From positions 1-13,184 of the forward strand of contig CALESE010000185.1 of NCBI GenBank assembly GCA_937907205.1: a stretch of DNA of 13,184 nt. The letters are read 5' to 3'. The notes beneath the pieces were generated by a model. That model worked only from the letters and a program-made list of their open reading frames with translations, did not search any database and was not told the DNA's origin. The translations under genes were made by a program, and so were the position numbers. This stretch comes from an uncultured Romboutsia sp. (GTDB taxonomy: Bacteria; Bacillota; Clostridia; Peptostreptococcales; Peptostreptococcaceae). Positions 8,214 through 13,184 of the stretch are shown here, one piece after another. Position 1 is the first letter of the stretch. Each line of letters begins with the position of its first letter.

Positions 8214-8240
8214 ATAAGAAAACTGGATTTTTCATATACT
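8214..8240 (+). promoter_or_regulatory. candidate sigma-E promoter of spoIID
   Basis: ATA at 8214-8216, a 16-bp spacer and CATATACT at 8233-8240 resemble the Bacillus sigma-E pattern ATA-N16-CATACAnT, with one mismatch in the -10. It lies 36 bp before the spoIID ATG, after the murA stop. spoIID is a known sigma-E gene in Bacillus and C. difficile. AT richness makes a chance match possible. Confidence 0.5.
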
Positions 8241-8275
8241 TTAAGGACAAAGATAAAACTAAGGAGGAAAAGTAT

Positions 8276-9313
8276 ATGAAGAATCCTTTATTAATTTTAG
8301 GGGGAGTATTAGTTTGCTCAGTAGCATTACCTATACTGATAAGTGTAGTTTCATATAAAGATGTTAATATTAACTTTGAATTGAAACAAACACCTAGCAA
8401 TCAAGAAATATTTACTCAAAAAACAAAAGAAATAATAAATTATGAAACATTAAACAAAAAATCACCAACTATAAATATATATAACCATAAATTAGGTAAA
8501 AACCAATCTATAAATATAGAAGAATACTTATATGGAGTATTAGCAGGGGAAATGTCTGCAGATTTTGATATAGAAGCTTTAAAAGCTCAAGCATTAGCTG
8601 CGAGAACCTATGTAGTATATAAGGGTAAACAAGGTAAGCAGAGTGCTCATAAAAATGCTGTTGTTTGTACTGATTATAAACACTGTCAGGAATATAAAAG
8701 TGAATCTGATTTAGAAAAAAGTCATGGTAAAGAGTGGATGAAAAATTCATATCCTAAGATAAAACAAGCAGTAGATGAAACTAAAGGTCAGATAATAACA
8801 TACCAAGGAGAACCAATCATAACATTATACTTTTCAACATCATCTGGAAAAACTGAGAATAATGATGAAGTATTTTCAGCTAATTATCCATATTTAAAGT
8901 CCGTAGATAGTCCATATGATAAGATAGCACCTAAATATACATCAGCATTAAAATTAACTAATGATGAATTTGTAAAATCATTTAAAGCTAATTACAACGA
9001 TATTAATTTAAGTACATCTAATTTGAGTACTCAAGTTAAAATAATAAAAAGAAGTGAAGGTGGATCTGTAGAAACTTTAAAGGTAGGAAATAAAGAATTA
9101 AAAGGAACAGATGTAAGGAATATACTAAATTTAAATTCAGCAAATTTTGAACTTAAATTTGATGGTAATTCTGTAGATATATCAGTAAAAGGATATGGAC
9201 ATGGAGTAGGTATGAGTCAGTGGGGAGCACAAGGTATGGCACAAGAAGGATATAAATATTATGAGATATTATCTCATTATTATACAGGAACAACTATAAC
9301 AGATACATATTAA
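8276..9313 (+). CDS. spoIID: stage II sporulation protein D, SpoIID (septal lytic transglycosylase)
   Basis: SpoIID degrades peptidoglycan at the septum with SpoIIM and SpoIIP to drive engulfment; it is made in the mother cell. The 345-aa protein has one N-terminal membrane anchor (about residues 4-27) and an extracytoplasmic SpoIID domain. The catalytic Glu is E92 in VLAGEMSADF, followed by EALKAQALAARTYV. STSSGKTENNDEVF and the C-terminal GYGHGVGMSQWGAQGMA block are conserved. His125, Cys131, His136 and Cys137 form the kind of His/Cys cluster reported to bind zinc in C. difficile SpoIID. The ATG is supported by AAGGAGG at 8261-8267. A strong terminator follows. The assignment is secure; the zinc site is inferred by comparison. 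Confidence 0.97.
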   Translation: MKNPLLILGGVLVCSVALPILISVVSYKDVNINFELKQTPSNQEIFTQKTKEIINYETLNKKSPTINIYNHKLGKNQSINIEEYLYGVLAGEMSADFDIEALKAQALAARTYVVYKGKQGKQSAHKNAVVCTDYKHCQEYKSESDLEKSHGKEWMKNSYPKIKQAVDETKGQIITYQGEPIITLYFSTSSGKTENNDEVFSANYPYLKSVDSPYDKIAPKYTSALKLTNDEFVKSFKANYNDINLSTSNLSTQVKIIKRSEGGSVETLKVGNKELKGTDVRNILNLNSANFELKFDGNSVDISVKGYGHGVGMSQWGAQGMAQEGYKYYEILSHYYTGTTITDTY

Positions 9314-9314
9314 T

Positions 9315-9360
9315 AAAAACCTCTATAAAATTATTTTTTAATTTTATAGAGGTTTTTATA
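9315..9360 (+). terminator. intrinsic terminator after spoIID
   Basis: A perfect 19-bp stem with arms at 9315-9333 and 9339-9357 has a 5-nt T loop. The 3' arm ends in a T run and the 5' arm begins with an A run, so it could stop transcription from either side. It begins one base after the spoIID stop. Confidence 0.9.
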
Positions 9361-9367
9361 TATTAAG

Positions 9368-9386
9368 GAATGATAAATTATCATTC
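9368..9386. repeat. 19-bp perfect inverted repeat
   Basis: GAATGATAA, a single central A, and TTATCATTC form a perfect 9+1+9 palindrome about 10 bp beyond the spoIID terminator. It has no T run and is too short-looped to form a stable RNA hairpin, so a dimeric protein-binding site is the more natural reading. No target or partner is evident. Confidence 0.5.
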
Positions 9387-9492
9387 TAATATCTAAGCAT
9401 TAGCAATATACTTAGTCATTGGAAATATGAAGTAGTTCGTCTACACAGTAGCTCAAGCGAAGCGAATTTTTAGTGAAATATAGTACCAAAAA

Positions 9493-9507
9493 ATACAATT
9501 ATTGTAT
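9493..9507. repeat. 15-bp palindrome overlapping the spoIIQ -35 region
   Basis: ATACAAT-T-ATTGTAT is a perfect 7+1+7 inverted repeat whose right half shares GTAT with the candidate sigma-F -35 box at 9504-9508. A regulator bound there would block or modify promoter use. With four weak-pair-rich letters per half it could also arise by chance. Confidence 0.4.
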
Positions 9508-9533
9508 AAAAATGAATATAACGGACCAAAATA
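9504..9533 (+). promoter_or_regulatory. candidate sigma-F promoter of spoIIQ
   Basis: GTATA (9504-9508), a 15-bp spacer and GACCAAAATA (9524-9533) match the sigma-F pattern GYATA-N15-GGnnAnAnTR with a single mismatch. It lies 28 bp before the preferred ATG at 9562, and spoIIQ is transcribed by forespore sigma-F in Bacillus and C. difficile. The agreement of both boxes and the spacer makes this the best sporulation promoter candidate here. Confidence 0.6.
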
Positions 9534-9561
9534 TAAATACATAAATATTTGGAGGTGCAGT

Positions 9562-10215
9562 ATGAAGAAAAAGCTATTAGAAAAGGATGGTTTTTATCTA
9601 GCCTTATTTGTATGTGTTTGTTTGGTTGCAATCGGTGGTGTTTGGTTTACAAAGAATAATGTAGATAATTTAGCTTCAAATCAAGGATTTGTAAACAAAG
9701 CTGATAAAAATAATGATGAATTACATTTGATAGAAAAAGAAAATAATGATGCAGTACCAACAACAACAGAATCAGATGAAAACTTAGAAAAAGCTAAAGA
9801 AAAAAAGAATGAATCTAAATTAAGTTACCTAGGGACTGAGATTTCAAGAGAATACTCTGAAAAGGATCCAAGTTATTCAAAAACTTTAGATGTATGGGAA
9901 ATACATAAAGGTATAGATGTAACTTCAAAACAAGGTTCACAAGTAAAATCTTTACTAGATGGACAAGTTGTATCTATATTTGAAGATGATTCACATGGAG
10001 TTTCTGTGAAAGTCAAAAGTGAAAATAATATTATAGTAGTATATTCTAATTTAGATAAATCGACAAAAGTTAAAAAAGATCAAAAAATAAAATCTGGAGA
10101 GGTTTTAGGGATAGTTGGAAATACTACTTCAGTTGAGAGTGAAGATGGAGCTCATGTTCATGTAGAAGCATTTAAGGGAAAAGAATACATAGATCCGATG
10201 ACATTAATAAAATAA
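9562..10215 (+). CDS. spoIIQ: stage II sporulation protein SpoIIQ (LytM/M23 domain)
   Basis: SpoIIQ is made in the forespore, anchored in its membrane, and joins SpoIIIAH of the mother cell to form the channel and zipper of engulfment. From this start it is 217 aa: short cytoplasmic tail, membrane segment (about residues 11-29), a charged low-complexity linker (about 33-85) and a C-terminal LytM (M23) domain. Metal-ligand motifs are complete: HKGID (His115, Asp119) and HVH (His198, His200). The B. subtilis protein has lost the first His, whereas C. difficile keeps it. I chose ATG 9562 because GGAGG at 9551-9555 precedes it and it places the anchor at the N terminus. A possible TTG at 9502 has no ribosome-binding site and lies within the candidate promoter. 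Confidence 0.95.
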   Translation: MKKKLLEKDGFYLALFVCVCLVAIGGVWFTKNNVDNLASNQGFVNKADKNNDELHLIEKENNDAVPTTTESDENLEKAKEKKNESKLSYLGTEISREYSEKDPSYSKTLDVWEIHKGIDVTSKQGSQVKSLLDGQVVSIFEDDSHGVSVKVKSENNIIVVYSNLDKSTKVKKDQKIKSGEVLGIVGNTTSVESEDGAHVHVEAFKGKEYIDPMTLIK

Positions 10216-10219
10216 TTTT

Positions 10220-10268
10220 AAAAATATAACAAGCTTAACTAAATTTAGTTAAGCTTGTTATATTTTTT
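10220..10268 (+). terminator. long palindromic terminator after spoIIQ
   Basis: Arms 10220-10243 and 10244-10267 are perfect complements (24 bp, effective loop of a few bases) starting with A5 and ending in a T run. It separates spoIIQ (forespore) from spoIIID (mother cell). Its 3' arm contains the ATA that may serve as the spoIIID -35 box. Confidence 0.88.
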
Positions 10269-10286
10269 GAGAAAGCTTCATATATA
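10260..10286 (+). promoter_or_regulatory. candidate sigma-E promoter of spoIIID
   Basis: ATA at 10260-10262, a 16-bp spacer and CATATATA at 10279-10286 fit the sigma-E pattern at the core CATA and spacing, with weaker agreement at the end of the -10. It ends 32 bp before the spoIIID start. spoIIID is a sigma-E gene in relatives. The -35 lies in the preceding terminator arm. Confidence 0.42.
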
Positions 10287-10318
10287 TGATTAAGGCTAGT
10301 ATGTGAGGAGGGAATGTC

Positions 10319-10585
10319 TTGAAATCTCATATAGAGGAGCGAGCAATAGTTGTAGCAAAATATATACTAGAAAGAAACACAACAGTAAGACAAACTGCAA
10401 AAACATTTGGTGTTAGTAAAAGTACAATACACAAAGATGTAACGGAACGTCTAGAGGAAATAAATCCATCTCTTGCTAAAGAAGTGAAGATGGTTTTAGA
10501 AAAAAATAAATCTGAAAGGCATATTAGGGGTGGAATGGCGACAAAATTAAAATATGAAAAAGAAGTTAAAAAAGATGTAGGATAG
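10319..10585 (+). CDS. spoIIID: sporulation transcription factor SpoIIID
   Basis: An 88-aa DNA-binding regulator of mother-cell genes, acting on the sigma-E regulon and on sigma-K expression. The N terminal ERAIVVAKYILE helix precedes a helix-turn-helix at about residues 21-45 with the recognition segment SKSTIHKDVTERL. The basic C-terminal block RHIRGGMATKLKY, also conserved in the B. subtilis protein, is intact. The start is TTG, chosen because GAGGAGG at 10305-10311 lies 7 bp upstream and the reading begins with the family-like MKSHIEER. An ATG at 10314 is out of frame and closes after two codons. It sits between spoIIQ and mreB/mbl, the same order as in Bacillus. The terminator overlaps its last codons. 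Confidence 0.97.
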   Translation: MKSHIEERAIVVAKYILERNTTVRQTAKTFGVSKSTIHKDVTERLEEINPSLAKEVKMVLEKNKSERHIRGGMATKLKYEKEVKKDVG

Positions 10586-10601
10586 TACCTACATTTTTTT
10601 T
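10575..10601 (+). terminator. intrinsic terminator overlapping the spoIIID stop
   Basis: ATGTAGG (10575-10581) pairs with CCTACAT (10588-10594) around a 6-nt loop that holds the spoIIID stop codon, followed by a run of eight T. The hairpin uses the final spoIIID codons as its 5' arm. Confidence 0.85.
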
Positions 10602-10644
10602 ATTAAAATAAATAATAAAATGTTTTTTATGACAAAACTTTTCC

Positions 10645-10673
10645 TTGACTTAGGGTATATTTTTGTATATTTT
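10645..10673 (+). promoter_or_regulatory. candidate sigma-A promoter of mreB
   Basis: TTGACT (10645-10650, 5/6 to consensus) is followed by overlapping -10 candidates: TATATT at 10666-10671 (15-bp spacer) or TATTTT at 10668-10673 (17-bp spacer). It lies about 70 bp before the mreB start, downstream of the spoIIID terminator. Confidence 0.5.
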
Positions 10674-10744
10674 TTAATTATGGATTATTTGTAAAAAGGA
10701 CGATAATATATGATTATAAAATTTAGATAAAAGGAGTTGGGAAA

Positions 10745-11764
10745 GTGGCTAGAGCTGATATAGGCATAGACTTAGGTACTGCTAATGTACTTGTATATGT
10801 TAGTGGTAAAGGTATCGTTTTAGAAGAGCCATCTGTTGTAGCAATAGAGAAAAGAACAAATTCTGTTTTAGCAGTAGGTGAAGAAGCAAGGAAAATGATA
10901 GGTAGAACACCTGGTAATATAGTAGCTATAAGACCTTTAAAAGATGGAGTAATTTCAGATTATGATGTAACAGAAAAGATGCTAACTTATTTTATAAATA
11001 AAGTTGTAGACAAAAAAGGCTTCGGAAGATTTTTTATGCCAAGAATAATGGTATGTGTTCCAACAGGAGTAACAGAAGTTGAAAAAAGAGCAGTAGAAGA
11101 AGCTACAAGACAAGCAGGAGCTAGAGAGGTTTATATTATAGAAGAACCAATTGCTGCAGCTATAGGATCTGGTATAGATATATCTAAGCCAAATGGAAGT
11201 ATGGTAGTAGATATAGGAGGCGGCACAGCAGATATAGCAGTTATTTCTTTAGGAGGAGCAGTTGTAAGTGAATCAATAAAAATTGGTGGAGATAAATTTG
11301 ATGAAGCTATAGTAAGGTATATAAGAAAAAAACATAATCTTCTTATAGGAGAAAGAAGTGCTGAAAAAATGAAGATAGAGATTGGTACAGCTTATAAAAG
11401 GGAAGAAGAAAAGAGTATGAAAATAAGTGGTAGAAATCTAGTTACAGGATTACCTGAATCTATAATAGTAACTTCAACAGAAATGTTAGAAGCACTTGAT
11501 GAATGTGCGGAACAAATAGTTGTAACGGCACATAATGTTATGGAGAAGACGCCACCAGAGTTATCAGCAGATATAAGTGACTCAGGTATAATAATGACAG
11601 GTGGAGGCTCATTATTATATGGTCTTGATAAAAGAATAGAAGAAAGATTAGGGATAAAAGTTATAGTAGCTGATGAACCTTTAGCTTGTGTAGCTAAAGG
11701 TACAGGGAGTGCTTTAGGATCTTTAGATTTACTTGAGACAGGTGGTACCTTTAAAAGAAGATAA
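10745..11764 (+). CDS. mreB: rod-shape actin homologue MreB/Mbl
   Basis: A bacterial actin that forms membrane-associated filaments guiding peptidoglycan synthesis. The 339-aa length is normal. ATP-binding hallmarks are present: phosphate-1 GIDLGTANV (7-15), phosphate-2 DIGGGTADI (156-164), the connecting IEEPIAAAIG (132-141) and the adenosine-side TGGGSLL (285-291). The start is GTG, with AAGGAG at 10731-10736, 8 bp upstream; GTGGCTAGAGCTGATATAGG agrees with the family opening. Immediate position after spoIIID matches B. subtilis mbl, so it may be the Mbl paralogue, but residues of both MreB and Mbl type are mixed and I cannot separate them. The decayed fabZ begins 18 bp downstream and was probably co-transcribed. 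Confidence 0.96.
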   Translation: MARADIGIDLGTANVLVYVSGKGIVLEEPSVVAIEKRTNSVLAVGEEARKMIGRTPGNIVAIRPLKDGVISDYDVTEKMLTYFINKVVDKKGFGRFFMPRIMVCVPTGVTEVEKRAVEEATRQAGAREVYIIEEPIAAAIGSGIDISKPNGSMVVDIGGGTADIAVISLGGAVVSESIKIGGDKFDEAIVRYIRKKHNLLIGERSAEKMKIEIGTAYKREEEKSMKISGRNLVTGLPESIIVTSTEMLEALDECAEQIVVTAHNVMEKTPPELSADISDSGIIMTGGGSLLYGLDKRIEERLGIKVIVADEPLACVAKGTGSALGSLDLLETGGTFKRR

Positions 11765-11781
11765 AGAAATGGAATATTTCA

Positions 11782-12098
11782 ATGTTAAATATAGATCAAA
11801 TAAAAGAATTAATACCACATAGGTATCCATTTTTACTAGTAGACAAAATAGTAGAGGTAGAGGAAGGTAAAAGAGCCGTTGGAGTAAAAATGTAACAGTT
11901 AATGAATCATTTTTCCAAGGACGTTTTCCAGAGTATCCTTTAATGCTAGAAGTATTAATTATTGAAGCAATGGCTCAAGTTGGAGATGTTGAAATGACAT
12001 CGTTAAGAAGAAATATCGGTAAAGCCATAGCAAAAGCATATGTTGGAGAAAATCTAGTGTGTAGTGGAAAATTAATGTTTGCACTAGTTCAAAAATAA
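11782..12098 (+). pseudogene. fabZ: 3-hydroxyacyl-ACP dehydratase FabZ, degraded
   Basis: FabZ dehydrates 3-hydroxyacyl-ACP in type II fatty acid synthesis. The first 37 codons (reading LIPHRYPFLLVDKIVEVEEG) are clearly FabZ, then a stop TAA occurs at 11893-11895. The reading resumes one frame over from about 11889 (NVTVNESFFQG), which a single lost A in an A run explains. The later frame reads EAMAQVG with the catalytic Glu kept. The usual catalytic HFP is RFP (His to Arg), and the nearby PGV is LEV. After about LRRN it jumps directly to IGKAIAK, so roughly 35 codons of the hot-dog fold present in normal FabZ (about 140 aa) are missing. It ends at the TAA at 12096-12098, inside a terminator. 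Three independent lesions make loss of function very likely. Confidence 0.92.
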
Positions 12099-12148
12099 GT
12101 AAAAAAACTCGCACTATTAAATTAGTGTGAGTTTTTTTACTTATTTTT
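12091..12148. terminator. 26-bp bidirectional terminator between fabZ remnant and yyaC
   Basis: Arms 12091-12116 and 12123-12148 pair over 26 bp with one G-U and a 6-nt loop. Each arm holds A and T runs at its outer end, so it can stop rightward transcription from mreB-fabZ and leftward transcription from yyaC. The yyaC stop at 12152 is 3 bp away. Confidence 0.9.
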
Positions 12149-12151
12149 TAT

Positions 12152-12661
12152 CTAAGTAGAAAGTAATAATGATAGAGATATTACCTCAGCTAATTCAATT
12201 ATAAAGCTAAGTCTAACATTATTAAATGAAAATCTATTATTTTCATATATTTTATCAACAATTCCAACTATGGAATAGTTTCCTATTTGAGGTAATTTTT
12301 TGCCGACCCCTTTTCCTGGTAGTATAGGGCCTTCCCTTATTTGTATGTTACCTATACTACCTTTTGCTCCTAAACAAGCATCTATAGCTAAAAAGTTTCC
12401 TTTTGGATGATTCTTTTTGATTTGATCAATAGATTCGTATATATTTAATGCATGAATAGGGTTATCTAATGTACCGTAAACAGGGTATTTAAAATCGCTA
12501 TTTTGTAACATTGTACCAACCAAAGGACCTAAAGCATCTCCTATAGCTCGATCAGTACCAATGCAAACTATAACTGTATTTTCACATATTAAATCTTTTA
12601 AAATAGAGCTTAACATTTCAACGATATCATCATTTTTATAATTTACTTTGGCTAAATACAT
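12152..12661 (-). CDS. yyaC: YyaC-family spore protein (GPR-like putative protease, DUF1256)
   Basis: A 169-aa cytoplasmic protein of the sporulation-associated YyaC family, related in fold to the germination protease GPR and hydrogenase-maturation endopeptidases. Conserved signatures are CIGTDR (33-38), GDALGP (41-46), DNPIHALN (66-73), AIDACLG (92-98) and GPILPGKGVGKKLPQIG (111-127). No signal peptide or membrane segment is seen before the core, although the C terminus is hydrophobic. The ATG is preceded on the minus strand by GAAGGGGG (12668-12675). It is convergent to the mreB-fabZ unit and divergent from metK, so it must have its own promoter; the AT-rich upstream gave no convincing sporulation promoter. 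Proteolytic activity is unproven for this family. Confidence 0.9.
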   Translation of the reverse strand: MYLAKVNYKNDDIVEMLSSILKDLICENTVIVCIGTDRAIGDALGPLVGTMLQNSDFKYPVYGTLDNPIHALNIYESIDQIKKNHPKGNFLAIDACLGAKGSIGNIQIREGPILPGKGVGKKLPQIGNYSIVGIVDKIYENNRFSFNNVRLSFIIELAEVISLSLLLST

Positions 12662-12675
12662 GGCACACCCCCTTC

Positions 12676-12812
12676 AAAGAAATATATGAAATTTTAAGAT
12701 AAAAAATTACTATATTGATTTATATACAATATAATATGAAGGTTATGCCTAATAAGATACTATATACTTAATAAGAATATTATATAAAATTTAATAAAAT
12801 AAGATTAATTTA
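12676..12812. other. AT-rich divergent intergenic stretch between yyaC and metK leader
   Basis: About 137 bp of nearly pure A/T sequence upstream of both yyaC and the metK leader. I see no gene, repeat array or clear hairpin. It must contain the yyaC promoter on the minus strand; a GCATA-like element near 12746-12750 (minus strand) is present but has no good -10 partner. Confidence 0.4.
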
Positions 12813-12841
12813 TTGACATAAATATATATAAATAGTAATAT
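12813..12841 (+). promoter_or_regulatory. sigma-A promoter of the metK leader
   Basis: A perfect -35 TTGACA (12813-12818), a 17-bp spacer and TAATAT (12836-12841) as a 4/6 -10. Transcription would start near 12848, about 38 nt before the riboswitch P1 stem, as expected. Confidence 0.7.
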
Positions 12842-12885
12842 AGTAGTTAATAAAATAAAAATTGAGCTAAATAACTTTCTTGATT

Positions 12886-13050
12886 ACCTTATCAAGAGCG
12901 GCGGAGGGACAGGCCCTATGAAGCCCAGCAACCACCCATTAGGGAAAAGGTGCTAAATCCTACAAGATTTTAAATCTTGAGAGATGAGGTTAGTTAATTA
13001 ATGTATTTATATACAAAATTAACCTCTTCTTAAAAGAAGAGGTTTTTTTA
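12886..13050 (+). promoter_or_regulatory. SAM-I riboswitch (S-box) with terminator, controlling metK
   Basis: It senses S-adenosylmethionine and turns off transcription of metK when SAM is abundant. Core elements are AAGAGCGGCGGAGGGAC, GGCCC, AAGCCCAGCAACC, AAAGGTGCTAAATCC and GAGAGATGAGG. P1 pairs ACCTTATC (12886-12893) with GATGAGGT (12983-12990). The terminator is AACCTCTTCT/AGAAGAGGTT (13021-13030 with 13035-13044) plus T7. The antiterminator can pair GAGGTTA (12987-12993) with TAACCTC (about 13020-13026), which is mutually exclusive with both P1 and terminator: a standard OFF switch. A CTTGAT/ATCAAG hairpin (12879-12884 with 12891-12896) overlaps the P1 5' strand. Confidence 0.97.
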
Positions 13051-13129
13051 TTGTAAATATATTTATGAAACTAATACATCTTAATATATAAAATAAAATT
13101 TATTTATAAAACCAAGGAGGGATTAAACC

Positions 13130-13184
13130 ATGGCAAGACATTTATTTACTTCAGAATCAGTAACAGAAGGACATCCAGATAAAA
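13130..13184 (+). CDS. metK: S-adenosylmethionine synthetase MetK, 3' end outside the window
   Basis: The first 18 codons read MARHLFTSESVTEGHPDK, the highly conserved N terminus of methionine adenosyltransferase, with GHPDK contributing to ATP and methionine binding. The enzyme makes SAM from ATP and methionine. The ATG is supported by AAGGAGG at 13114-13120. The SAM-I riboswitch and its terminator lie about 80 bp upstream, giving product feedback. The rest of the gene (about 380 further codons in the family) is beyond the end. Confidence 0.96.
   Translation, partial: MARHLFTSESVTEGHPDK

Noticed and set aside
8179..8400. Minus-strand open frame across the murA-spoIID gap
   Set aside because: It would overlap the sigma-E promoter candidate and the spoIID anchor coding sequence; no ribosome-binding site is seen.
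8508..8750. Minus-strand open frame inside spoIID
   Set aside because: It is antisense to the conserved catalytic region and has no independent support.
9502..9561. Upstream TTG start extending spoIIQ by 20 codons
   Set aside because: No ribosome-binding site precedes it, it overlaps the best sigma-F promoter candidate, and it would place 30 residues before the membrane anchor; ATG 9562 has GGAGG at the right distance.
10220..10268. Perfect palindrome after spoIIQ as an insertion-sequence end or recombination site
   Set aside because: The A5/T6 borders and the location right after a stop codon fit an intrinsic terminator; no transposase or target duplication is nearby.

Overview
The window is about 13 kb of low-GC (roughly 30% G+C by eye), strongly A/T-ending-codon DNA from a spore-forming Firmicute. 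The gene order, a glmS ribozyme, a SAM-I riboswitch and several sporulation genes all point to Clostridia. The order cdaA-cdaR / glmM-glmS / ywmB-murA-spoIID-spoIIQ-spoIIID-mreB-fabZ / yyaC-metK resembles the corresponding Clostridioides difficile region, so I favour a member of the Peptostreptococcaceae. The genus is not decided from sequence alone.

Layout. Positions 1-242 hold the 3' end of a tRNA array (Asn partial, Gly, Arg) closed by a terminator. Positions 409-2441 are a two-gene operon for the cyclic di-AMP synthase CdaA and its regulator CdaR. Positions 2619-6102 hold glmM and glmS, with a complete glmS ribozyme in the gap between them. Positions 6185-9313 hold a ywmB-like gene, murA and spoIID. 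Positions 9562-10585 hold spoIIQ and spoIIID, and 10745-11764 hold mreB/mbl. A decayed fabZ follows at 11782-12098 and ends inside a 26-bp bidirectional terminator, which also closes yyaC on the minus strand. The right end is a sigma-A promoter, a SAM-I riboswitch and the first codons of metK.

Function. Most genes serve the cell envelope and its remodelling in sporulation. GlmS and GlmM make glucosamine-1-phosphate, and MurA commits UDP-GlcNAc to peptidoglycan. CdaA/CdaR set c-di-AMP levels and are physically linked to GlmM in other Firmicutes. MreB/Mbl organises wall growth. SpoIID and SpoIIQ act in the engulfment septum, and SpoIIID is a mother-cell transcription factor. Sequences resembling sigma-E promoters precede spoIID and spoIIID, and one resembling a sigma-F promoter precedes spoIIQ, consistent with the mother-cell/forespore split. 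Two metabolite-sensing RNAs (GlcN6P and SAM) control the genes that make those metabolites.

I do not see an undescribed system, mobile element or CRISPR array. The most notable points are: the broken fabZ (frameshift, catalytic His replaced, internal deletion); the glmS terminator, whose 3' arm contains the ribosome-binding site of the next gene and whose loop may hold a promoter; two mutually exclusive hairpins just upstream of the glmS ribozyme cleavage site; and an unexplained less AT-rich patch with palindromes upstream of spoIIQ.
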